Shown: piece by piece, positions 8,504-17,900 of the stretch | Layout: each line of letters opens with the position of its first letter | How positions within the stretch are numbered: the stretch's first letter is position 1 | Made by a program: the position numbers and the translations under genes | NCBI RefSeq assembly: GCF_025060895.1 | Contig: NZ_JANZKV010000177.1 | Coordinates: 1-33,274 of the forward strand | Origin: Stieleria sedimenti | Lineage (GTDB): Bacteria; Planctomycetota; Planctomycetia; Pirellulales; Pirellulaceae | Direction: 5' to 3' | DNA: 33,274 bases | Notes under the pieces: generated by a model | Seen by the model: only the letters and a program-made list of their open reading frames with translations | Database searches by the model: none | Told to the model about the DNA's origin: nothing

Positions 8504-9950
8504 TCCCCATCACAACGTCGTTCCAAGACTTCCGAACCACTCGCGTCGCACGTTCTTGCAATCGGCGGCCGGTGGCATCGGCTCGCTGGCGTTGACGGCG
8601 ATGCTCGCCGGCGAAGGACGCGGTGCAGGACACGGCCAGTCGCATCATGCGGCCAAGGCCAAGCGTGTCATCCAGATCTTCTGTCCCGGTGGGATGAGTC
8701 AAGTGGACACGTTTGACTACAAACCCGAACTCGACAAACGCGACGGATCGGCGTTCGATCCCGATGGTCAGTTGCAATTCTTTGCGTCCAAGCCGGGCAA
8801 CTGTCGCGGCAGCCACTGGAAATTTCGCCGCCACGGCCAGTCCGGACTGTGGATGAGCGATCTGTTCCCACGGCTGGCAACCTGCATCGACGATCTGGCG
8901 TTTCTTTACTCGATGCACAGCAAGACGGCGCTGCATGGCCCAGCGTGTTTCATGATGAATACGGGGTTCACGCTGCCCGGTTTTCCCAGCATGGGTGCTT
9001 GGGTGACCTACGGCCTGGGCAGCGAAGCCGAGGATTTGCCTGCGTTTGTGGTGTTGCCCGATCCGCGCGGGCTGCCGCCCGGCGGGATCATCAACTGGGG
9101 TGCCGGTTTTCTGCCGGCGCAACATCAGGCGACCACCCTGGACACGACCGACCCACAACACCCGATCGCCGATCTGTTTCCGCCTACGGACTTTGATCAG
9201 GTCACGCCAGCCAGCGATCGAGCCGGATTGAGTTTTCTGCAGCGGTTGAATCAACTGCACCGCCAAACCCGCCCCGGCGACACGGAATTGGACGCGCGGA
9301 TCAAGGCGTATGAAATGGCAGCCCGCTTGCAGCTGAGTGCTCCCGAAGCCACCGACCTGAGCCGGGAAAGTCAAGCTACCCGAAACCTTTACCAGACCGA
9401 TCATCCCGACGTCGGTCCGTTCGGACGGCAGTGTTTGTTGGCGCGACGACTGGTCGAGCGTGGCGTGCGATTTGTTCAACTCTATTGCGGAGCGGAGAAC
9501 ACGACGGCCAAGAAGATCCGCCCCAATTGGGACAGCCACGAAGACTTGCCGCGCGACCACGGCTACTGGGGCGCGGTGCTGGACGGTGGCGCCTCGGCGT
9601 TGTTGAAGGACCTGAAACAGCGCGGCATGCTGGACGAGACGTTGGTCATCTGCACGACCGAATTCGGACGTCAGCCGGCGGCACAGGGGAATGGCTTGGG
9701 GCGCGACCACAATGCCGGAGCCTTCACCGCATGGTTGGCCGGGGGCGGTGTCCGGGGAGGGATCGGATTTGGGGCAACCGACGAGTTGGGCTTCAAGGCG
9801 GTCGAAAACCCGACTTACAGCTATGATCTGCATGCCACCGCGCTGCACCTGCTGGGCATCGATCACACGCGACTGACGTATTACCACAACGGCATCGAGC
9901 GTCGTCTGACCGATGTTCACGGCCATGTGCTCAAACCGATCCTGGCGTAA
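8481..9950 (+). CDS. DUF1501 protein with Tat signal
   Basis: A 489-residue protein of the DUF1501 family, which has an alkaline-phosphatase/sulfatase-like fold. A twin-arginine signal, SRRTFLQSAAGGIGSLALTA, lies at about 22-41, so it should be exported folded. Family features include the FCPGGMSQVDTFDYKP segment, the HSKTALHGPACFMMNTG region, NWDSHEDLPRDH, CTTEFGRQP and GRDHNAGAFTAWLAGGGV near the end, with the His/Asp-rich sites expected for metal binding. The start is ambiguous: ATG at 8481 or in-frame ATG at 8493; both overlap the upstream gene (23 or 11 bases), so it is translationally coupled. DUF1501 genes follow PSCyt/PSD1 genes throughout planctomycetes, implying a two-protein unit. 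Last gene of the run starting at 2773. Confidence 0.94.
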   Translation: MSLCMSIDPHHNVVPRLPNHSRRTFLQSAAGGIGSLALTAMLAGEGRGAGHGQSHHAAKAKRVIQIFCPGGMSQVDTFDYKPELDKRDGSAFDPDGQLQFFASKPGNCRGSHWKFRRHGQSGLWMSDLFPRLATCIDDLAFLYSMHSKTALHGPACFMMNTGFTLPGFPSMGAWVTYGLGSEAEDLPAFVVLPDPRGLPPGGIINWGAGFLPAQHQATTLDTTDPQHPIADLFPPTDFDQVTPASDRAGLSFLQRLNQLHRQTRPGDTELDARIKAYEMAARLQLSAPEATDLSRESQATRNLYQTDHPDVGPFGRQCLLARRLVERGVRFVQLYCGAENTTAKKIRPNWDSHEDLPRDHGYWGAVLDGGASALLKDLKQRGMLDETLVICTTEFGRQPAAQGNGLGRDHNAGAFTAWLAGGGVRGGIGFGATDELGFKAVENPTYSYDLHATALHLLGIDHTRLTYYHNGIERRLTDVHGHVLKPILA

Positions 9951-10464
9951 AACGCGAGACGCCCGCGACCGCCATCCCAGTGGGAAGCGTCAGCGAGCGG
10001 CACGTGCCCTCGTTCCCAGGCTCCGCCTGGAAAAGCACTGTGCTGGAGGCTCCGCCTCTTGGCCGACATCGGTGTGTGGCTTTGCCACATGAGCACGCCG
10101 GCGGAGCCGGCTAGGGTGGCAAGCAGGATGCTTACCCCACTTCTCACGCACTGTGCGGGAGGCTCCGCCCAGGCTCCGCCTCTTGGCCGACATCGGTGTG
10201 TGGCTTTGCTACATGAGCACGCCGGCGGAGCCGGCTAGGGTGGCAAGCAGGATGCTTACCCCACTTCTCACGCACGGTGCGGGAGGCGGAGCCTCGTGAC
10301 GAGATGTCATCTCGCCGTCGGTTTTCACACGAAATGTCGCCGACAGCGAAGCCTCATCGCGGAGCGGTGGCTATAACAAAGCCGTCGCGCAACACGAAAA
10401 CGGTAAGACGATCTTCGCGAAAGGAAATCTCTCTACCTGCATCCCCATCAAGCATCATTTGAAG
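9951..10464. other. Repeat-rich spacer between DUF1501 and sulfatase genes
   Basis: 514 bases without a gene. Repeated GGCTCCGCC motifs form small hairpins with a TCC loop, for example CCAGGC/GCCTGG (10016-10030) and GAGGC/GCCTC (10046-10058). A 124-bp tandem duplication occupies the centre. An imperfect palindrome CGAGATG/CATCTCG lies at 10300-10314. The open frames here consist of translated repeat and are not genes. The sulfatase promoter should lie in the last 150 bases; none is clear. Confidence 0.6.
10047..10294. repeat. Two tandem 124-bp direct repeats
   Basis: Unit 1 is 10047-10170 and unit 2 is 10171-10294. Over the first 117 bases I count two differences (C/T at 10086/10210 and T/G at 10152/10276); the last seven bases diverge. 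Each unit starts with the AGGCTCCGCC palindrome and contains CGCCGGCGGAGCCGGC. Near identity points to recent duplication or active homogenisation. Confidence 0.85.
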
Positions 10465-11904
10465 ATGAATCGCATTTATTTATTGCTGCTCTCTGGAATC
10501 CTGTTCGGCAACAGCGCCCTCGCGGCACATCCGAATGTGTTGTTGATCGTTTCCGACGACCAGGGATACAACGACTTGGGTGTGCTCGGTAATGGAATCA
10601 TCACACCGAATCTGGACCGGATCGCGACAGAAGGAACTCGGCTGACAAACTTCTATGTCGCGTGGCCGGCGTGTACACCCTCCAGGGCGAGCCTGTTGAC
10701 CGGTCGCTATCCGCAGCGAAATGGCATCTACGACATGATTCGCAACGAAGCCCCCGATTACGGTTATCGCTACACGCCGGACCAATATGCGGTCACGTTT
10801 GAACGTATCGGCGGAATGGACGTGCGAGAAATCACGATCGCCGACGTGCTGAAACGGTCCCACTACAAGACCGGGATTTATGGCAAGTGGGACCTGGGCA
10901 GCCTAAAGCGGTTTCTGCCGACGTCGCGGGGGTTCGACGACTTTTACGGTTTCGTCAATACCGGAATCGATTACTACACCCACGAGCGATACGGTGTGCC
11001 AAGCATGTTCCGCAATGAATCGCCGACCGAGGAAGACAAGGGGACCTATTGCACGAACTTGTTCGAACGAGAAGCGTTACGGTTTTTACGTGAGTGGGCC
11101 GGCGAAACACCGTTCTTTCTCTACGTTCCCTTCAACGCGCCGCACAATTCCTCCGCGCTCGACCCCGCGATCCGCAGTTCTGTTCAGGCACCCGACGAGT
11201 TTAAGAAACTGTATCCGGACGTCGAGATTGAGTATCGGACCACGAACAAACACAAATACGCGGACGATGCGACCGTGACGACAACGGAAGCCCGCCGGCG
11301 TGATTACCGAGCGGCGGTCACCTGCATGGATGCGTCGATTGGCAAGCTGCTCGACGCATTGGAAACGAAGGGCTGTCTGGACAACACGATCGTGATCTTC
11401 TTTTCCGACAACGGGGGCTCGGGCGGCGCCGACAATTCGCCGCTGCGTGGAAAAAAAGCAACGATGTGGGAAGGCGGCGTTCGCGTTCCCTGTCTGGTCC
11501 GCTGGCCCGAGGGGGGCATTCCCGCCGGTGCGATCAACGACCAGTTTTTGACCTCGTTGGAAATCTTCCCCAGTCTTGTCAAAGCGACAGACGCCGAACC
11601 GCCCGCCGATGTCACCTTGGACGGATTCGATTGGTGGTCGACACTTCGCGGCGAACAGACGTCACCGCGCCGAGACATGTTCTGGAAACGACGCGACCAC
11701 CGCGCCGCGCGAATCGGAAACTGGAAATGGATTCAATTGGGCGACCAGAACAGCATGCTCTTCGACTTGCAAACCGACATCGGCGAATCAAACGATCTCG
11801 CCGAGCAATACCCCGAAGTCACCCGCGACATTCAAACCCGCTACCAACAGTGGACAGCCGAGATGAACGCAGCCGAGCCCCGCGGTCCGTTTCGCGACTT
11901 CTAG
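10465..11904 (+). CDS. Exported type I sulfatase (formylglycine family)
   Basis: A 479-residue sulfatase with a Sec signal peptide (about 1-21) ending in SALAA. Metal ligands D31-D32 lie in VSDDQG. The maturation motif CTPSR at C70 matches C-x-P-S-R, so C70 should be converted to formylglycine by a sulfatase-modifying enzyme encoded elsewhere. SDNGG (D315-N316) gives further metal ligands and GGVRVP is near residue 345. The GKWHLG motif appears as GKWDLG (K141, D143), replacing the usual His. Substrate probably a sulfated polysaccharide. The start is the ATG at 10465; a TTG at 10459 is possible and the Shine-Dalgarno is weak. It follows the glycosidase/PSCyt/DUF1501 run after a repeat-rich gap, so may be a separate transcript. 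Confidence 0.94.
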   Translation: MNRIYLLLLSGILFGNSALAAHPNVLLIVSDDQGYNDLGVLGNGIITPNLDRIATEGTRLTNFYVAWPACTPSRASLLTGRYPQRNGIYDMIRNEAPDYGYRYTPDQYAVTFERIGGMDVREITIADVLKRSHYKTGIYGKWDLGSLKRFLPTSRGFDDFYGFVNTGIDYYTHERYGVPSMFRNESPTEEDKGTYCTNLFEREALRFLREWAGETPFFLYVPFNAPHNSSALDPAIRSSVQAPDEFKKLYPDVEIEYRTTNKHKYADDATVTTTEARRRDYRAAVTCMDASIGKLLDALETKGCLDNTIVIFFSDNGGSGGADNSPLRGKKATMWEGGVRVPCLVRWPEGGIPAGAINDQFLTSLEIFPSLVKATDAEPPADVTLDGFDWWSTLRGEQTSPRRDMFWKRRDHRAARIGNWKWIQLGDQNSMLFDLQTDIGESNDLAEQYPEVTRDIQTRYQQWTAEMNAAEPRGPFRDF

Positions 11905-11982
11905 CAACTGCATCATGGACAACGTCGCCGTCGACATCCCCCCCTCAAATCACTCGACCAGAGTGCGGCGTGTGAACGTTGA

Positions 11983-12594
11983 CTAAAAGAAAAAGCCCGT
12001 CGCAGCTTGCACGATCAGCCTGCCTGCCAATTCGCTTGATTCGTCCTGGATCTCCTTGGGCCGTGGATTCAGCTTGACGGGGATCGGTGAGGAATTGGGA
12101 CCGTGGCGGAATCCCGGTGCGCGGATGATGGACGCCAACTCGCGATGATCCATCCACGTCACCGTGCAATGGGAGCAACTGTTGATGACCGCGGTGCCCA
12201 GTCCGTAGTAAGGATGCGTTTCCATCGGTTGTTCACATGCCGGACAACTGCGTTGTTCCTCCAGTTCGGCAGGGTTCAATGGGATCGGCTTGGCGTCGTC
12301 TCCACGATAGCTGGCACGCAATTCGTGCACGATCACGCCCAAACAACCGCTATCGATGACATAGCCGCGACAGTTCGTGCAAAGACACACCCTCCAGCGG
12401 TCATGCAATATCGCGAACTGCAGTTCAACGTCGCACTTCGGGCAACGCACTCCGACCGGATCACCCGTCAATTCGATCGGCTCGGACGGATCATCCAGAT
12501 CCGTCGCAAAGGCGTAGTGCCGACAGTCGGAGCACAGGAAGGTGTCGCGGTTGGGAATTGCGATGAGATCGCCGTTGCACTGGTCGCACTGCAT
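11983..12594 (-). CDS. Protein with three tandem zinc ribbons (zf-TFIIB-like)
   Basis: A 203-residue soluble protein with three pairs of CxxC knuckles: C3/C6 with C21/C24, C51/C54 with C72/C75, and C117/C120 with C140/C143. The last one reads CPACEQPM followed by CSHCTVTWMDHREL, close to the zf-TFIIB pattern (CPxC...CxxCxGxWLDxxEL). It presumably binds three zinc ions; whether it contacts nucleic acid or protein is unknown. The C-terminal 50 residues show no motif. Start at 12594 gives the first knuckle immediately; the Shine-Dalgarno is poor. It is convergent with the sulfatase gene (78-base gap) and separated by 331 bases of repeat-bearing spacer from the large operon upstream on the same strand. 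Confidence 0.8.
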   Translation of the reverse strand: MQCDQCNGDLIAIPNRDTFLCSDCRHYAFATDLDDPSEPIELTGDPVGVRCPKCDVELQFAILHDRWRVCLCTNCRGYVIDSGCLGVIVHELRASYRGDDAKPIPLNPAELEEQRSCPACEQPMETHPYYGLGTAVINSCSHCTVTWMDHRELASIIRAPGFRHGPNSSPIPVKLNPRPKEIQDESSELAGRLIVQAATGFFF

Positions 12595-12925
<331 letters not shown>

Positions 12926-13663
12926 CTAAAACACATCCCGCAGTGACGTCAGCGCCAAGGGCTCTTTGGTGGCGAAGGGTTCTCCGTAGCGGCGGGCGAT
13001 CAGGTTGCCGAAGTAGGCTCCGTCGGTTTCGATGCGGTCGAGCATCGTCGGTGGCTCGGTCGGGCGGCCGACGACGAACTGGCTTTCGTAGGCGCGGATC
13101 GATTCGAGTTTCTGGTCCATCGTCTCGCTGATGTCGACGATCCAACTGGGTTGGACGGCCAGACGCAGATGGATGCAGAAAAAATAAAACGTCCGCTCGG
13201 GATGAAAACGTTCTCCCGGCATGTCGGTCTTGCTGAGCTTGGACCAAAACCGGGCCGCTTCGATCAGTTCGGTGGCGACGACATGATCGGGATGGGCGTC
13301 GTGAAAATACGGTGCGAACACCCAGCGCGGACGCAGCATCCGAAAGTAGCTGGCGATTCGCTTTCGCGCTTCGAGCGTGTGCTGTAACTCTCGGTTGACC
13401 AGGCCCGCATTGCCGCGCCACGTGAGGTTCAAAATTTCGGTTGCACGAATGGTCTCGGCGCGGCGAATGGTTTCGCTGCCGTGCGGCGTTGGTTCCCCGC
13501 TGGTCAAATCCAAGATTCCGACCCGCATGCCTTGGCGAATCATCTTGGCGATCGTTCCGCCCATTCCGATTTCGGCATCATCGGGATGCGGCGCGACAAC
13601 CAGGAAATCGAGCGGCTGGACGTCACCGATCGACTCGGGGCCGTCAGTATGGATTTCGGTCAT
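12926..13663 (-). CDS. PIG-L family deacetylase (BshB1-like)
   Basis: A 245-residue cytoplasmic zinc hydrolase of the PIG-L/LmbE family. The metal and catalytic motif PHPDD (H26, D28, D29) is followed by EIGMGG, and the second metal motif HPDH lies at 124-127. The sequence EIGMGGTIAK and DLTSGE resemble BshB1, which deacetylates GlcNAc-malate in bacillithiol synthesis; other PIG-L members remove acetyl groups from other GlcNAc conjugates, so substrate is tentative. The start at 13663 is fixed by an ATGA overlap with the stop of the upstream gene; a longer frame to 13771 lies inside that gene. It is the last gene of the six-gene DUF58/vWA operon, and so may act on a glycan or cofactor linked to that system. 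Confidence 0.93.
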   Translation of the reverse strand: MTEIHTDGPESIGDVQPLDFLVVAPHPDDAEIGMGGTIAKMIRQGMRVGILDLTSGEPTPHGSETIRRAETIRATEILNLTWRGNAGLVNRELQHTLEARKRIASYFRMLRPRWVFAPYFHDAHPDHVVATELIEAARFWSKLSKTDMPGERFHPERTFYFFCIHLRLAVQPSWIVDISETMDQKLESIRAYESQFVVGRPTEPPTMLDRIETDGAYFGNLIARRYGEPFATKEPLALTSLRDVF

Positions 13664-14979
13664 CGTTGATAGATCGGCAAATAATGGTAGCGCACGGAGA
13701 GGGAAAGCAACGCCAGCGAAGTGGAGTAGACCAGGCCGACGTTGCGTTCTTCGCCACCGGGCGACATCCACGATCCGTCGCTACGTTGCCGCGGCAACAA
13801 CAACGAGGAGACGACGCGGCCGGATTCGTCGGCGTACTTGCCGCCGACCTGGTGCATGCCTTGGGCGTAGTAATACAGTCCGTAGAACAGGTAACGTTCG
13901 TTGGTCTTGGGCCGATGGCTGAACAACCAATCCGCCGCCGCGGCCACTTCGGGAGCGTCGTATTGTCCACAGACCTGCATCGCCAGCAATCCGGCTGCCG
14001 TCATCGTAAACGAGGGACGTGACTGCCCCGGCGTGTAACTGAAACCGCCTTCGCCGACCCCGGTCGCCGTGCGTCGTCCGGTGAAGGAATTGCGCAGGTA
14101 CTCGAGGGCTTTGTCGATCGCTTCGGCGGGGACGTTCATCTGATCGTTCTTGGCCGAGCGCAGGGCCATCAGTTGCCAGATCGAAACGGACAGGTCACTG
14201 TCGCGTGATTGCGGCGAGTACCTCCATCCGCCTTCGAGCTTTCGTTCTTTTCGGATCGCTTGGGAAGACAGAATCAAGCGGAGGGCACGTTCGAGGCGTT
14301 CGTGAATCAGCTCGTTTTGTTTCGGCGTCGCGCCCATGCCAAGCATTTCGGTCAACATCAACGTGACGATCCCGTGGCCGTACATCCGCGACCCGTCGTA
14401 GGCGCCGAAATACCCGGAGTCGTTTTGGTGGTCCGGTTTGAGCACGAAGTCGAGTGCGGCACGCATGGCGCGCCCGCGTCGCGTGGGCTCGGCCGGTTCG
14501 GTGCCGATCGCCGCCAGCGCCATGATCGCCAACGAGGTGAGTGCAAGTTCGTGGCCGCGGTCGGTGATCGCCCCGGTGGAACGCTGGTTGCGCAGCAGAA
14601 ACTCGATCGCCCGCTCACAGGCTTGGTCCAATTCGTCGTCGACGTAAAGGTTGTCAATCGATGGTGGTTCATCGGACGATGCCGGTGTCGCCAGCAGTCC
14701 GGTCAGCGCGCCGACAAGTGCGAACAGGTCGCGGCGACGGAGACTGGGAGGGTCGCGGAGGAGTTTACGACGACGCGGGGAGGGTCTAGGTGGCTGGGAA
14801 TCGCTCAGCGACGACCGCTCGACCCTCCCCTCGCTGCGCTCGACCCTCCCTGCCAGGGAGGGTGACTCAAGTTGTGTAGACACCGATGCCTGCCAGGAGG
14901 GTGGCGTTGTAGGCGGGATGCTCCAGGTGTGGAAGCGTTCGTGCGCTTCTGCAATCGAGTTTTGGTCCTGTTGCATCAT
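13660..14979 (-). CDS. Exported prenyltransferase/squalene-oxidase-repeat protein with an unusual N-terminal extension
   Basis: A 439-residue protein. Residues 81-104 form a twin-arginine-like signal (RRRDLFALVG, then a hydrophobic core ending near ATPASS). The remaining 330 residues are alpha-hairpin repeats of the prenyltransferase/squalene-cyclase type: ALTSLAIMALAAIG, YGHGIVTLMLTEML, SIWQLMALRSA, TAAGLLAMQV and YSTSLALLSLS, predicted to make an alpha/alpha toroid. The DxDD of true squalene cyclases is not visible, so a binding or scaffold role is more likely than cyclisation. The start is supported by an ATGA overlap with the upstream giant gene. Residues about 19-80 are Pro/Arg/Ser-rich and coded by repeat-like palindromic DNA, giving an n-region far too long for a normal signal. 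Followed by PIG-L with another ATGA overlap. Confidence 0.88.
   Translation of the reverse strand: MMQQDQNSIAEAHERFHTWSIPPTTPPSWQASVSTQLESPSLAGRVERSEGRVERSSLSDSQPPRPSPRRRKLLRDPPSLRRRDLFALVGALTGLLATPASSDEPPSIDNLYVDDELDQACERAIEFLLRNQRSTGAITDRGHELALTSLAIMALAAIGTEPAEPTRRGRAMRAALDFVLKPDHQNDSGYFGAYDGSRMYGHGIVTLMLTEMLGMGATPKQNELIHERLERALRLILSSQAIRKERKLEGGWRYSPQSRDSDLSVSIWQLMALRSAKNDQMNVPAEAIDKALEYLRNSFTGRRTATGVGEGGFSYTPGQSRPSFTMTAAGLLAMQVCGQYDAPEVAAAADWLFSHRPKTNERYLFYGLYYYAQGMHQVGGKYADESGRVVSSLLLPRQRSDGSWMSPGGEERNVGLVYSTSLALLSLSVRYHYLPIYQR
14740..14925. repeat. Palindromic repeat-like block lying in frame within a coding sequence
   Basis: Dense ACCCTCC/GGAGGGT motifs in both orientations. The core is a perfect 9-bp hairpin, ACCCTCCCT (14843-14851), loop GCC, AGGGAGGGT (14855-14863); CGCTCGACCCTCCC occurs twice, ending at 14829 and 14850. 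The block encodes residues about 19-80 of the squalene-cyclase-like protein without breaking the frame. Borders are approximate. That it is a dispersed element is inference from its composition. Confidence 0.6.
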
Positions 14980-17900
14980 TTCGACTCCGCAGCTCGTTTG
15001 GAGAGCGCTTTGAAATAGGCTTTGATTTCGCGCGAGTAGCCCGGCGGAATTTGAATCGATCGGCCTTGTGCGGCATCATCGACTCCGCGGCGACGCAGGT
15101 CGCCCCAATCACCGTCGGCGATCGCGCCTTCGATCAGATCGATCTCGTCGGGGCCATCCGGCATGTCGCCTTCGCCGGATTCAGAAATCGGGTTGGGCGA
15201 CGAGGCATCGGAGTTGGACGGTTCGCCGGGTTGCTCACCGGCTTGTGCCTGTTGCAGACTTTTCAATCTTTCGCGGGCAGCCTGCTGCATTTGGGCTTCG
15301 AGCATCTGGGCGAGTGTCGGCGAAGCTTCGACGGCGTTTTGGGGCGGCTGGCCGGATCCGGGGCGACCGTCGGCGTTGGGATCACTGGACGGCTGGCCGC
15401 CGGGTTCGTTGCCGGTTTGTCCGCCGGCGGGCTGTCCCTGGTTGCCTTCGGAGGGCTGGCCCGATGCCTGTTGTGAATCGGACGGCTGTTGAGCGGACTG
15501 GGACGCTTGAGCGGCGAGCGAACGATCCAGTTCATCAAGGGTTTGAGCCATCTGCCGGGCAGAGGGTTGGTTGCCGGGTTGTTGGCCGGACTCGGATGCA
15601 TTGCCCGACGGGGTTTGGCTGGACGGTCGGCCGGGCGATTGGGTCGCATCGGCGCTGGCCGATTGACTCGCCGCCGGACTGTCTGAATCCCCCGATTCGC
15701 CGGGCGATTGGCTGGACTGACCGTCAGACGACTGCGATTGACCGAGCATCGACTGGACCGCTTCGGCTTGTGCGGCGATTTTTTCCGTCGCATCTTGCAA
15801 CGCCTCGGCGGCAGCGGCGGCGTTCTTGCTTTCGTCAGCGGTTTGTTCCAGTTCTTCGCCGGCTTGTTTGACGGCCTGCCCGGCCCGCTGCTCGGTCTGC
15901 TGCGATGCCTGGGCGAGTTGTTCGGCCGTCCGGTCGTTTTCCAAGCGGGCTTCGTGACGGGACGCGCGGGCCAGATCATCGGCAGCGGCTTGCACATTGT
16001 CTTGGACCAACCGTTGCTGTTTGGCAAGGCTTTCGGCCGACTCGGAAGTAGCGCGAAGGTCCGGTGCAATGTCAGACTTTTCGGCGAGTTGACCGAGTTC
16101 TTGCGCGAGTTGTTGCAGCCGTTCCGCGGCGCTGTTGGCCAGTTTTTCTCCCAATTGTGCAGCCGGGTTGGCTTTGTCCAGCGGGGTTGCTTTGATCTGA
16201 TTGATATCGTTGGCGCGTTTGACGGCCTGCTTGCTACGTTCGGTCGCCAAGTCATTGGTTTGGCGAGCCTGCTCGATCGCTCTGGACGCTTCAGCGATCA
16301 AGTCTTGTTGTTTTTCCACCTCCCGTTTGTGCCACTCGTTGTTGGGATCCTTCTTCAGCTTGTCCTGGGTTCGCTTCAACGAGTTTTCGGCGCTGCGCTT
16401 TTTTTGTTCGTTTTCGCGGACCCGTCGGCCGGCGTCTTTTTCCGCCGACGCCCATTTTTTTCGCTGTTGGTCAAGTGCACGAAGCTCGTCATTGCGCAAT
16501 TGGTTTTCGTTGCGCTGCATCGATTCCGCGGTGGTGTTGCGTTTCTGTTTGTCACCGTGCAGATCCTTGTCCGCCTGTTGTGCCACTTGTTGGGCAGCTT
16601 GCCGGGTTGCGTCGGCAGCCTGTTTGACATCCTGTTGCATCTGGCGTGTTGCCGATTGCAATTCGCTGAGGGTGGGTTTTCCGCGCGAGATCTGTTCGGC
16701 TTGGTTGATGGAGTCGTTGAGTTTCTGACGCGTTTGTTCGATTGATTCGCGTGTTTTCGGATCGTCGCCCCAACCGGCGGCTTTCGATGCGGTGGAGAGC
16801 GTTCGGTCACGCAACGTCTTTGCCCGAGCGACAAACTCGTCGAGCATCAGTTGTTTTTGACGCTTTTGTTCGGCGAAGGCGTCGTCGTTGGACTCCAATC
16901 GACGTTGCAATTCGTCTTCATCTTTGGCCGCCTGTTTCAGGTTCTCGGCGACCTCACCGACGATGTCCTCGGCGATCTCGCTAAGCTCGTTTTGCATCGG
17001 TTCATTGCGCTGCAGTTCTTGTTCGAGTTGACGCAACAGTTCGCGTGGGTCCTGTTTAGCGGCATCGGCCATCTCGCTGGCGCTGTCGTATCGCTGCTCC
17101 AGTTCTTCGGCGGCTTTCAATTGTGCCTCCGCTTGACGCAGCCGTTCTCGCGACTCCGCGATGTCTTCACCGTTCTCGATTTTTTCAAAGTGATCGGCGG
17201 TTTGTTCGAGTCGCTCGGAGAGTTCACCGAGTTTTTGTTCGGCCGATTCGAGTGCCTCGTCGCGTTGCTGATCGGATTGCGCCGCTTCGGCTTCTTTGAG
17301 AGCGTCTTTGGTGTCCTGGACTGCTTCGGCAATCAATTCCGCGGCGGCATCGGCATCACGAGCGACTTCCCGCTGCTGATCATCGATGATGTCGGTCGTG
17401 TTGGCTTGGTCGATCAGCGCCCCGATGGTCTCGGTCGCTTTCTCGATCGCCTCGTCTTGTAGCGGCTGGACCTCCTCGGCCGATTGTTCGCCGGCGTCGG
17501 GCCGTTGGTCGGTTTCCTGTTTGGCCTGTTCCGCTTTTTCAGCGGCTTCGCGTGCCTGTTCGGAAAGCGTCAACACGTAGCGTCGCAGCACGTCTCGCGC
17601 CTGTTCCCGCTTATCAGACAGGCCGTCGAGTCCGACGTGCAGGTCACGTGCGAGCGATTCGAGCGGTTTGCCGGCCGATACAAAGGGCTCCTGGTTCCAA
17701 CGTCGGGGATCGATTCGGTTGTTGGCCTGGGTGTGATCATCGTTGTGGCGAGTCTCATCGATCGGCCGCAGGACCGTCTCCCAGTCGACTTGCGATTGAC
17801 GTAAGTAGCGGACGCCCAATTCGATCCGGATGTCCTGCAATTTGAACCAAATCGGATGGTAGATCTTTCGCAGCGGTGCAGGATCGCTTTGACTCTCGCC

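Noticed and set aside
9917-10193. Minus-strand open frames in the 9.9-10.2 kb spacer
   Set aside because: They translate the 124-bp repeat and GGCTCCGCC palindromes; peptides are repetitive with no gene features.
13660-14979. True squalene-hopene cyclase
   Set aside because: Repeat helices fit the fold, but the protein is short, has an export signal and no DxDD catalytic motif was seen.
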